In this document: piece by piece, positions 1 to 6,017 of the stretch
Layout of the letters: every line of letters starts with the position of its first letter
How positions within the stretch are numbered: position 1 is the first letter of the stretch
Source: Selenomonas sp.
GTDB taxonomy: Bacteria; Bacillota; Negativicutes; Selenomonadales; Selenomonadaceae
Reading direction: 5' to 3'
Length of the DNA stretch: 7,972 bases
NCBI GenBank assembly: GCA_003518745.1
Contig: DOYB01000020.1
Location: forward strand, 2,783-10,754
The notes under the pieces: generated by a model
Database searches by the model: none
What the model saw: only the letters and a program-made list of their open reading frames with translations
What the model was told of the DNA's origin: nothing
Translations under genes and position numbers: made by a program

Positions 1-1473
1 AGCGGCTTCTTCGGGGACGGAGACCATTTCAGTTTCGGTTTTTGTGGTGTTCCTGATTTCGGCATTTTCATCGGCCTCTGTCAAGGTTACGGTGACCATG
101 AAGGTGGTGCCAACGCCCTTTTCGCTTTCTACGGAAATCTCCCCGTTCATCAAATCCACCAGACCCTTGGTGATGGCCATGCCAAGACCTGTGCTGCCAT
201 ATCTGTTTTCCACCGAAGTTTTTTCTTGGGTGAAGGCGTTGAAAATCTTGGGAAGGAAATCCTTGCTGATACCGGCTCCGGTATCCCTAATGGTAAAACG
301 GAGAGTAGACTTATGATGGAATCTGGCGGTGGTTTCCACCCGAAGCTCCACAGTCCCATCTTTGGGAGTGAATTTCACCGCGTTTCCAAGGATGTTTATG
401 AGAATCTGCCTAAGCTTCATGTCGTCTCCAATGTAGACATCCCATTGCCCATCAGGCACATGGCAGACGTACTTTATGCCCTTGTACGCGCACTGGCTGC
501 CTACAATGGAGTTTACCTGGTCCAGCATTACCGAGAGGGAAAATTCTGCATTTTTGAGGGTCGCTTTACCCGATTCGATTCGGGACACATCCAGGATATC
601 GTTTATGATGCTCAGAAGATGCTTTGCTGAGGCTCCAATCTTTTCAAGCTGCGCTTTTGTGGAATCGGGAAGGTTCGGGTTGGTGAGGGCAAGACTGTTA
701 AGGCCGATTATCGCATTCATGGGTGTGCGTATCTCATGGCTCATATGGGAAAGGAATAAAGTCTTTGCCTTATTTGCCGCATCTGCGGCTTCAAGGGCGC
801 TTCTGAGCTCATGGGTCACATCATGGACACGGCGCCGCAGACGTCTGGTGACTGCCACTACCAAGATGACATAAATAAGCAGGGAAACCAGCATGCATAT
901 TATGATGGTCTTCTCCTGGATGGCAATCTGTTCATCATACCATTTGGCGCTGAAATCCACTGCCACGATACCGGCAACTCTGCCATTGGAGTCAAATACA
1001 GGACTGTATGCGCTGTAGAACCGGCCCCAGGCATCTGAGTAAGGTTCATCGTCAACGGCGGGCGTTCCCTTGCTTGCCTTGTAGAGAGCATCGGTATAAA
1101 CCACGGGGGAGCCGAATTCCCCCGGGTCATCCGGGTCTGGATCCACAGAAAAGACAAACTCCTTTTCACCGGCAGCTTGGACACAATAAATAAATGACAG
1201 GTTGATGTTCTCCCTGAAGTAATTCAGTGTATCATGTACATGCTGATAAGGCGGGGTACCCTTGTCCTCGGCCTTTAGATTTTTCAGCTTGTCACCATCC
1301 AGCATGTCAGCGGCGGTATTGGAGATGTCCAGCATGCGGCTGTGTATCAGAGCTTTCATGGCTGCTTTTGACTGTTCAGTCAGCACAAATCCGAGCAGTC
1401 CGTTGACTGTCATCAGGAAGGCTGCTGCAAGTGCAATCATGATAACGGTGTAGTTGGAGTAGCTTCTTTTCAT
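1..1473 (-). CDS. Membrane sensor histidine kinase, probably hybrid (partial, C-terminus beyond window)
   Basis: Open from an ATG at 1473 to the left edge (491 codons, no stop), so the C-terminus is missing. A GGGAGG site (1481-1486) lies 7 nt before the ATG. Residues 9-31 form a first membrane segment. Residues 32-189 are an extracytoplasmic sensor region with Cache-like features (WGRFYSAYSPV at 149-159, GIVAVDF at 168-174). Residues 190-209 are a second membrane segment, followed by an Arg-rich turn. The HisKA domain has the phosphoacceptor His246 in SHEIRTPMN. The HATPase domain has the N box (Asn364 in LGNAVKFT), the G1 box DTGAGI (397-402) and the G2 box GSTGLGM (426-432). All residues needed for autophosphorylation are present. 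An acidic, Thr/Glu-rich stretch follows the ATPase domain at the edge; in related proteins such a linker leads to receiver domains, so a hybrid kinase is inferred but not seen. The ligand is unknown. It is transcribed divergently from the clpX-like gene. Confidence 0.9.
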   Translation of the reverse strand, partial: MKRSYSNYTVIMIALAAAFLMTVNGLLGFVLTEQSKAAMKALIHSRMLDISNTAADMLDGDKLKNLKAEDKGTPPYQHVHDTLNYFRENINLSFIYCVQAAGEKEFVFSVDPDPDDPGEFGSPVVYTDALYKASKGTPAVDDEPYSDAWGRFYSAYSPVFDSNGRVAGIVAVDFSAKWYDEQIAIQEKTIIICMLVSLLIYVILVVAVTRRLRRRVHDVTHELRSALEAADAANKAKTLFLSHMSHEIRTPMNAIIGLNSLALTNPNLPDSTKAQLEKIGASAKHLLSIINDILDVSRIESGKATLKNAEFSLSVMLDQVNSIVGSQCAYKGIKYVCHVPDGQWDVYIGDDMKLRQILINILGNAVKFTPKDGTVELRVETTARFHHKSTLRFTIRDTGAGISKDFLPKIFNAFTQEKTSVENRYGSTGLGMAITKGLVDLMNGEISVESEKGVGTTFMVTVTLTEADENAEIRNTTKTETEMVSVPEEAA

Positions 1474-1774
1474 GCATATCCCTCCCGGATGTGTATGATG
1501 CGCGTCAACGGAACCTTGCACTGTTAATAATTCGCCGTAAACTGCGTCGTTCCTGCTTTGCGTGAGATAAATATTTCAAAAATGATGGATAATTGCGCAC
1601 GTTGTAAGAACAAATATATTCCCCATAGCTTGGCGTGAACGACGGGGATGAGTGAACCGATGTCCTGCAAAGCCATTTCTTTTGTCAAATTGCTTGAAAA
1701 ATGAGTGTAAATGAAGGATAATGGATTTAATTGTGAAGGATAAAGACTGTTTGTGAAGGAGTCGATATTAGACT
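1474..1774. other. Divergent intergenic region, 301 bp
   Basis: This gap separates the kinase start from the clpX-like start. It is AT-richer than the flanking genes. It holds the kinase Shine-Dalgarno site (1481-1486, minus strand), a good plus-strand promoter (1694-1722), and three copies of TGAAGGA just before the clpX-like gene. I saw no convincing minus-strand promoter, no CIRCE element, no CtsR heptads and no recognisable riboswitch. Short plus-strand ORFs at 1582-1638 and 1648-1704 lack ribosome binding sites and are not called. Confidence 0.6.
1694..1722 (+). promoter_or_regulatory. Sigma-70-type promoter for the clpX-like gene
   Basis: A -35 TTGAAA (1694-1699) and a -10 GATAAT (1717-1722) are separated by exactly 17 bp, each 5 of 6 to consensus. 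The start of transcription would fall near 1729, giving a leader of about 45 nt. An alternative weaker pair, TTGTCA (1682-1687) with TGTAAA (1706-1711), overlaps it. Confidence 0.6.
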
Positions 1775-3067
1775 ATGGCGACACAGGAAATGACCTGCAG
1801 CTATTGCCGCAGGAGGGTTAAAGTGAAGGATCAGTATGATATGCCGATTTTTGATCCCAATACGGGTTTTGCTGTTTGCAGGAACTGCCTGAATGAAATA
1901 CATAGGGTTCTGGAGGAGCATGACGCCGCGGAGGCAGAGACGGTACACAAGGATTTTGCCGAAGAATTGGATTCGATTCTGTCCAAGAACAAGCCGCATA
2001 TTATCAAGGACTATCTGGATCAGTACATAATCAATCAGGATCATGCCAAGAAGGTACTTTCCGTTGCCGTGTATAACCATTACAAGCGGATGAAATACGG
2101 ATATACAAACGATGGTGATACGGATATAGAGAAGTCAAACGTCATTATGCTGGGACCGTCCGGCTGCGGTAAGACGGCATTGCTTTCGCATTTGTCAAAG
2201 CTTCTGGATATTCCCTTCGCGGTGACTGATGCCTCCAGTCTCACCGAAGCAGGTTTCGTGGGAGCCGATGTGGAGGTGGCTGTGCGAAACCTCTACTATG
2301 CGGCGGATAAGGATGTGGAGAAGGCAGAGCACGGCATCATTTATCTTGACGAGTTTGACAAGATTGCAAGAAAATCCGGTGCCAACAACTCCATAACTGC
2401 CGATCCGGGGCATGAAGGTGTCCAGCAGGCCATGCTGAAGATGCTGGAGGGCAGCGTGGTGGAGTTTACCGCCCGTGGACAGCGCAAGCACCCGGAGGCA
2501 CCGACCATAAAGGTGGATACCAAGAATGTGCTCTTTATCGTGGGCGGCGCCTTCGTGGGAATCGAAAAGATTATCGCGAAGCGATTGAAGCAGGGGGATG
2601 CGGGCATAGGCTTTGGCGCCGAGGTCCAGAGCAAGGAGAATGAGGAATCGAAGTTCGACGAATTCATTCATCAGGTACGGCCTGAGGACTTGATGGAATA
2701 TGGGATAATTCCGGAAATCATCGGGAGACTGCCTGTCATCTGTACCCTTGAAACTCTGGATGAGGATGCGCTGCTTCGGATTCTGACGGAGCCGAAGAAT
2801 GCGCCGGTGAAGCAGTATGAGAAACTGCTGTCCCTTGATAATGTGACACTGGAGTTCAGGGAGGATGCCCTGCGGGCTGTGGCCAAGAAGGCAATCGAAA
2901 GAAAGACAGGGGCGCGCAGCCTGAAGGGGATTATCGAGGACACAATGCTTGACGTTATGTTCGATATACCGAGAACCAACGAAAAGCGCCGTGTCATTAT
3001 AACCGCGGCGTGTATAAACGAAGGCGCGAAGCCGGAGATTACCTCGGAGCTGTCACTGGATAAGTAG
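1775..3067 (+). CDS. clpX: ClpX-family AAA+ ATPase, divergent, probably an accessory paralogue
   Basis: A 430-residue protein of normal ClpX length. An N-terminal zinc-binding domain has C8-x2-C11 and C35-x2-C38. The AAA+ module has Walker A GPSGCGKT (127-134), Walker B IIYLDEFDKIA (188-198), RKH pore loop (237-239), IGF loop (278-280), arginine finger R318 in IIGRLPV, and sensor-2 GAR (379-381). In known ClpX the IGF loop docks on ClpP and the hexamer unfolds substrates into the protease chamber in the cytosol; this copy keeps the parts for that. It departs from the usual family at several sites: pore loop 1 is GFVG (160-163) instead of GYVG, Walker A is SGCGKT rather than TGSGKT, and the segment before GVQQAMLK reads ITADPGHE where ClpX usually has a RDVSGE-like sequence. 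No clpP or tig lies nearby. That suggests a second copy, which is an inference. The in-frame TAG at 1769 rules out an earlier start. The AAGGAG site ends 13 nt before the ATG, longer than usual. Confidence 0.88.
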   Translation: MATQEMTCSYCRRRVKVKDQYDMPIFDPNTGFAVCRNCLNEIHRVLEEHDAAEAETVHKDFAEELDSILSKNKPHIIKDYLDQYIINQDHAKKVLSVAVYNHYKRMKYGYTNDGDTDIEKSNVIMLGPSGCGKTALLSHLSKLLDIPFAVTDASSLTEAGFVGADVEVAVRNLYYAADKDVEKAEHGIIYLDEFDKIARKSGANNSITADPGHEGVQQAMLKMLEGSVVEFTARGQRKHPEAPTIKVDTKNVLFIVGGAFVGIEKIIAKRLKQGDAGIGFGAEVQSKENEESKFDEFIHQVRPEDLMEYGIIPEIIGRLPVICTLETLDEDALLRILTEPKNAPVKQYEKLLSLDNVTLEFREDALRAVAKKAIERKTGARSLKGIIEDTMLDVMFDIPRTNEKRRVIITAACINEGAKPEITSELSLDK

Positions 3068-3078
3068 AATATGCAGAG

Positions 3079-3129
3079 GGTGGAATGGCTTTTTCCTAAA
3101 ACCGGAGGAAGCTATTCCACCTTTTTTTT
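3079..3129 (+). terminator. Intrinsic terminator after the clpX-like gene
   Basis: An 18-bp stem (3079-3096 with 3104-3121, including a few G-U pairs) closes a 7-nt loop and is followed by eight T residues (3122-3129). It starts 11 nt after the stop codon. The clpX-like gene is therefore probably monocistronic and insulated from feoA. Confidence 0.93.
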
Positions 3130-3181
3130 GCGTGTCAGTGAAACGAAAATTTGAAAATTTTTATATTGCTCTTTTGTGTAA

Positions 3182-3210
3182 TTGACAAAATAACCGGAAT
3201 GTAATATCAT
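3182..3210 (+). promoter_or_regulatory. feoAB promoter
   Basis: A perfect -35 TTGACA (3182-3187) and a -10 TATCAT (3205-3210, 5 of 6) with a 17-bp spacer. Transcription would start near 3217, leaving a leader of about 73 nt before feoA. The first Fur-box-like site lies directly on the predicted start point, which fits repression by blocking RNA polymerase. Confidence 0.78.
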
Positions 3211-3214
3211 TGTA

Positions 3215-3233
3215 CATGATAATAGTTATCGTT
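3215..3233 (+). promoter_or_regulatory. Fur box 1 (predicted operator)
   Basis: TGATAATAGTTATCG at 3217-3231 matches 13 of the 14 non-N positions minus one of the 7-1-7 Fur palindrome TGATAAT-N-ATTATCA: the left half is perfect and the right half has two changes (12 of 14). It overlaps the predicted feoAB transcription start. In known systems Fe2+-loaded Fur binds such sites and represses iron uptake genes. Confidence 0.75.
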
Positions 3234-3251
3234 TGTAATTATGATATTTTC

Positions 3252-3267
3252 TTATTATCATTATCAA
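3252..3267 (-). promoter_or_regulatory. Fur box 2 (predicted operator)
   Basis: On the minus strand this reads TTGATAATGATAATAA, with two tandem GATAAT hexamers, the repeat unit of the hexamer model of Fur sites. It lies in the feoA leader about 20 bp downstream of box 1, and could bind a second Fur dimer. Confidence 0.6.
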
Positions 3268-3289
3268 TTCCTTGAAAGGGTGTGGAATT

Positions 3290-3511
3290 ATGACATTGAA
3301 GGACGGAAGGACGGGTATGGAGGTTCGCATAGATTCAATCGGTGAGTCCTCCTTGAAGAGCCGTCTGATGACCATGGGGTTGATTCCCGGTACTCGTGTT
3401 AAGATACTGCCTTCTGCTCCTATGGGGGATCCCATAGCGATCCGGCTCAGGTCATATCATTTGGCCCTGCGGAAAGCAGATGCGGCTCAGGTCGTGGTTT
3501 CACCTGTTTAG
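3290..3511 (+). CDS. feoA: Ferrous iron transport protein A (FeoA)
   Basis: A 73-residue, SH3-like-fold cytosolic protein of typical FeoA length. The family signature is clear: RLMTMGLIPGTRV (25-37) and GDPIAIRL through YHLALRKADA (46-65). FeoA is a small accessory that is thought to interact with FeoB and modulate its activity. The ATG at 3290 is chosen because AAAGGG lies 9 nt upstream and the protein then begins where FeoA proteins usually do; an in-frame TTG at 3272 would add six residues but has no suitable ribosome site. It is the first gene of the operon, with feoB starting 33 nt after its stop. Two Fur-box-like sites upstream indicate iron-responsive control. Confidence 0.95.
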   Translation: MTLKDGRTGMEVRIDSIGESSLKSRLMTMGLIPGTRVKILPSAPMGDPIAIRLRSYHLALRKADAAQVVVSPV

Positions 3512-3531
3512 TGCCGAATACCTATGAAGAA

Positions 3532-3537
3532 AGGAAG
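3532..3537 (+). promoter_or_regulatory. feoB ribosome binding site (decides the start)
   Basis: AGGAAG lies 7 nt before the ATG at 3545. An in-frame ATG at 3524 precedes this site and has no purine-rich sequence of its own, so the later ATG is preferred. The protein then begins MSTLSVALTGNPN, as FeoB proteins normally do. Confidence 0.8.
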
Positions 3538-3544
3538 AAATAAC

Positions 3545-5452
3545 ATGTCAACTCTGTCTGTCGCTTTGACAGGTAATCCCAACACAGGCAAATCCACCAT
3601 ATTCAATGAGCTGACCGGAGCCCGGCAGAAGATTGGAAACTGGCCGGGAGTTACGGTTGATAAAAAGGTGGGACTGGTGGAGTACAAAGGCAGAATGATT
3701 TCCGTGGTGGATCTGCCGGGTACCTATAGTATCAATGCCCGTTCCCAGGAGGAAAAGGTAGTCAGCGATTATTTCAAGGATAATCGTCCCGACATTGTAG
3801 TCAATATCGTAGATGCCTCCAATATCTCCAGAAACCTGTTCCTGACGGTTCAGCTAATGGAAAATGGCATACCGCTTATCCTGAATCTAAACATGATGGA
3901 TGAAGCCGAGCGTCATGGCATCACCATCGACAAACAGAAGCTGCAGGCGGCCTTCGGCATGCCGGTTACGGATACCATTGGCCGCAGCAACAAGAGCACC
4001 CGCAAGCTGCTGGATGCCTTTACCTCCACGGTTATGGAGGACTACCAGCCAAGCGAGATGATGAAGGCGCATATTGCAAGGGTGCAGGATATCAGAAGCA
4101 GCGCAATGACTGAGGAGAAAAAGGAGGAGGCCATCATTGAGGCCCGCTATGACTTCATCGATCAGGTAATGGGTGTCGCGGTTACCGTCAAGGCCACAGG
4201 GGAGTCTTTCTCTGAAAAGCTGGACGCGTGGCTTGCAAATGGGATTCCTTCGATTTTCTTTATGATTGCCCTCTTTTATCTGTTGTTCCAGGTCACCTTT
4301 ACCTGGGTGGGACAGCCTCTGGCGGATATGCTGGGAGCCTTCTTTGAGGAGGATGTGGCAGAATGGGCAGGTGAGGCCATGGCCTCCGCGGAGGTCGCGG
4401 ATTGGATGCAGTCCCTTGTCATAAATGGAATTATCGGGGGTGTGGGCGGTGTTATGTCCTTTGTCCCCTTGATTTTCACACTGTTCTTCTGTTTGAGCTT
4501 TCTGGATGGAACAGGTTATATGGCTCGAGTGGCCTTCATAATGGACCCCATAATGCGCAGGGCAGGCCTCAGCGGAAAAGGTATCATGCCCTTGATTATG
4601 GGATTCGGCTGCGGTGTTCCCGCTATTATGGGCGCGAGAGCCCTTGATACCAACAAGGACCGCATGATATCGATATTGGTTACCCCGTTTTTGACATGTA
4701 ACGCAAAGCTTCCCGTCATGGCTCTTATGGCGGCCATGTTCTTCCCGGAAAACGCGGGAAATGTTGTATTTGCCATGTATTTCCTGGGTATCGCTACGGC
4801 CATATTGATGGCAAAAGTGCTTGGCTCCACGGTCTTCAAGGCTGAGGCATCTACCTTTCTGCTGGAGCTGCCCCCATATCGTCTCCCGGATATCAAGACT
4901 GTGCTGCTTGAGACATGGGACAAGGGCAAGGGCTATCTGGTGAAGGCAGGTACCATTATCCTTGCCATGTCGGTACTTATCTGGTTCCTGAGCAACTTCA
5001 ATTCAGAGGGCATGACCGGTGAGGAGAGGATGAACGAAAGCTATCTGGCCTCCATCGGAACAGCGGCCTCCGGTGTATTCGCCCTTCAGGGCTTTAATAC
5101 CTGGGAAGCCGGAGCTGCCATCGTGACCGGTGTCATGGCTAAGGAGGCAGTTATTTCCACCATGGGTATCCTCTACGATGCCGGTGAGATTTCCACTGAG
5201 GCTGAGGATGCGGAGGACACCGCGTCGGCGCTTATGGGAACGGGCATGGCAACGGCCTTCACGCCGCTTGCGGCCTTGGCATTCATGGTGTTCTACCAGC
5301 TCTATTCTCCCTGCGTGACAGCTCTTGGAACCATTAAGAAGGAAACCCAGGAGTGGAAGTGGATGTTCTTCGCGTTATTCTACACCTGTGGGGTGGCGTG
5401 GGTAATTTCCCTGTTGGTCTATCAGGTTGGACGCATGATGGGATATGCGTAA
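3545..5452 (+). CDS. feoB: Ferrous iron transporter FeoB
   Basis: A 635-residue polytopic inner-membrane Fe2+ transporter with an N-terminal G domain. G-protein motifs: G1 GNPNTGKST (10-18), G2 Thr37, G3 DLPG (56-59), G4 NMMD (116-119), and a G5-like region near 143-152. A helical linker (about 165-215) fits the guanine-dissociation-inhibitor domain. The membrane domain runs from about 234 to 630 with the two gate motifs: GFGCGVPAIM (353-362, usually GFGCNVPA) and TPFLTCNAKLP (380-390). A late conserved Cys is C590 in YSPCVTA. Cys356, Cys385 and Cys590 are candidate residues along the iron path. It is shorter than the 700-plus residues of enterobacterial FeoB but within the range of compact Firmicute forms; the GTPase and gate motifs are all intact. 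It follows feoA by 33 nt and is followed by an intrinsic terminator. Confidence 0.97.
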   Translation: MSTLSVALTGNPNTGKSTIFNELTGARQKIGNWPGVTVDKKVGLVEYKGRMISVVDLPGTYSINARSQEEKVVSDYFKDNRPDIVVNIVDASNISRNLFLTVQLMENGIPLILNLNMMDEAERHGITIDKQKLQAAFGMPVTDTIGRSNKSTRKLLDAFTSTVMEDYQPSEMMKAHIARVQDIRSSAMTEEKKEEAIIEARYDFIDQVMGVAVTVKATGESFSEKLDAWLANGIPSIFFMIALFYLLFQVTFTWVGQPLADMLGAFFEEDVAEWAGEAMASAEVADWMQSLVINGIIGGVGGVMSFVPLIFTLFFCLSFLDGTGYMARVAFIMDPIMRRAGLSGKGIMPLIMGFGCGVPAIMGARALDTNKDRMISILVTPFLTCNAKLPVMALMAAMFFPENAGNVVFAMYFLGIATAILMAKVLGSTVFKAEASTFLLELPPYRLPDIKTVLLETWDKGKGYLVKAGTIILAMSVLIWFLSNFNSEGMTGEERMNESYLASIGTAASGVFALQGFNTWEAGAAIVTGVMAKEAVISTMGILYDAGEISTEAEDAEDTASALMGTGMATAFTPLAALAFMVFYQLYSPCVTALGTIKKETQEWKWMFFALFYTCGVAWVISLLVYQVGRMMGYA

Positions 5453-5503
5453 GCCAATGGGGATAAATAGATCATCATAGTTAAGAGTTGAGGTTCAAAA
5501 AAG

Positions 5504-5533
5504 GCTCCGCGAAATTTTTCGTGGAGCTTTTTT
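5504..5533 (+). terminator. Intrinsic terminator after feoB
   Basis: GCTCCGCGAA (5504-5513) pairs with TTCGTGGAGC (5518-5527), with one G-U pair and a short loop, followed by six T residues (5528-5533). A run of A residues in front lengthens the stem. It separates feoAB from the Cys-rich/HMA gene, so that gene needs either readthrough or its own promoter. Confidence 0.88.
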
Positions 5534-5547
5534 GATGAATGTGATAT

Positions 5548-5553
5548 TATAAT
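5548..5553 (+). promoter_or_regulatory. Possible -10 element for the Cys-rich/HMA gene
   Basis: A perfect TATAAT lies 25 nt before the preferred ATG. No good -35 is present at 16-18 bp because that stretch is the terminator stem and T tract. The promoter is therefore weak, activator-dependent, or absent. Confidence 0.35.
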
Positions 5554-5566
5554 CGAATGTAAATAT

Positions 5567-5571
5567 GGAGG
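5567..5571 (+). promoter_or_regulatory. Ribosome binding site deciding the Cys-rich/HMA start
   Basis: GGAGG is 7 nt before the ATG at 5579 but only 1 nt before the in-frame ATG at 5573. The later start is therefore preferred. Confidence 0.75.
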
Positions 5572-5578
5572 AATGGAT

Positions 5579-5986
5579 ATGTTGGCAACCTGTATTTTGG
5601 GAGCGGTAATTGCGTTCTTCGTGGGGCTTGGCCTTAGGAATATCTATCGTAATTTCTTCAAGGGGGAGTCCACCTGCTGTGGTTCCGGTTCGGGGGGATG
5701 CGCCGGATGTACTTCATGCCATAGACCTTCAGAAAGCTATCGTTCCAGAATGGAGCGCATAGATAAATTTGAGCGCGTAAAGAGCATTGATGTGGCCGGG
5801 ATGACCTGCGAGAACTGTGTGGCTCATGTGATAAAGGCTCTGGAGCAGGTAGACGGTGTGGAGGTTGCCGCGGCCAGTCTGGAAAAAGGCTCTGCCGCGG
5901 CAGCGCTCAGTAAGGCTGTGCCGGATGAGATTCTTTTGGAGGCCATTCGGAAGGCAGGATATCGTCCCGGAGCCTGCAGCGGTTGA
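5579..5986 (+). CDS. FeoB-associated Cys-rich membrane protein fused to an HMA domain
   Basis: A 135-residue protein. Residues 3-19 form one membrane helix, followed by R20, R24 and K28, which by the positive-inside rule puts the rest in the cytosol. A short Cys-rich segment follows (C33, C34, C41, C44, C47, with H48), like the FeoB-associated Cys-rich membrane proteins often found behind feoB. Residues about 67-131 form a heavy-metal-associated domain with the metal-binding loop GMTCENC (C77 and C80) and a typical C-terminal AIRKAGY. HMA domains bind soft metals through the two Cys and pass them to partners. The likely role is a membrane-tethered metal-binding accessory near FeoB, perhaps accepting or buffering incoming metal; this is inferred from position and motifs. 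It lies 126 nt after feoB, beyond a terminator, and 31 nt before the DUF2156 gene. Confidence 0.85.
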   Translation: MLATCILGAVIAFFVGLGLRNIYRNFFKGESTCCGSGSGGCAGCTSCHRPSESYRSRMERIDKFERVKSIDVAGMTCENCVAHVIKALEQVDGVEVAAASLEKGSAAAALSKAVPDEILLEAIRKAGYRPGACSG

Positions 5987-6004
5987 CAAACGTGATTTTT
6001 AAAA

Positions 6005-6010
6005 GGGGAG
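6005..6010 (+). promoter_or_regulatory. Ribosome binding site for a TTG start
   Basis: GGGGAG ends 7 nt before the TTG at 6018. The next in-frame ATG (residue 35 of the protein) has no such site. The nearby ATG at 6023 is in another frame and meets a stop within a few codons. Confidence 0.75.
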
Positions 6011-6017
6011 TGTAATA

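Noticed and set aside
44..1453. Several plus-strand ORFs of 60-134 codons across the kinase region
   Set aside because: They lie antisense to a continuous kinase reading frame with all catalytic motifs and have no recognisable protein features.
1582..1704. Two tiny plus-strand ORFs (1582-1638 with a CARC motif, and 1648-1704), each 18 codons
   Set aside because: Neither has a properly spaced ribosome binding site, and both end upstream of the predicted clpX-like transcription start. The CxxC motif alone is weak evidence.
1701..1756. Overlapping micro-ORFs (6 and 11 codons, joined by TAATG) just before the clpX-like gene, as a possible leader-peptide switch
   Set aside because: Both start codons fall at or before the predicted transcription start near 1729, so they are unlikely to be in the mRNA. 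The second has a purine site only 2 nt away from its ATG.
1474..1774. Search for heat-shock operators (CIRCE, CtsR) or a riboswitch upstream of the clpX-like gene
   Set aside because: No matching inverted repeat, heptad repeat or conserved aptamer core was seen on either strand.
2195..2997. Minus-strand ORFs of 108-158 codons within the clpX-like gene
   Set aside because: They are antisense shadows of a well-conserved AAA+ protein, without ribosome sites or domain signatures.
3524..3544. Earlier in-frame ATG for feoB at 3524
   Set aside because: It precedes the Shine-Dalgarno site at 3532-3537 and would add seven residues not typical of FeoB.
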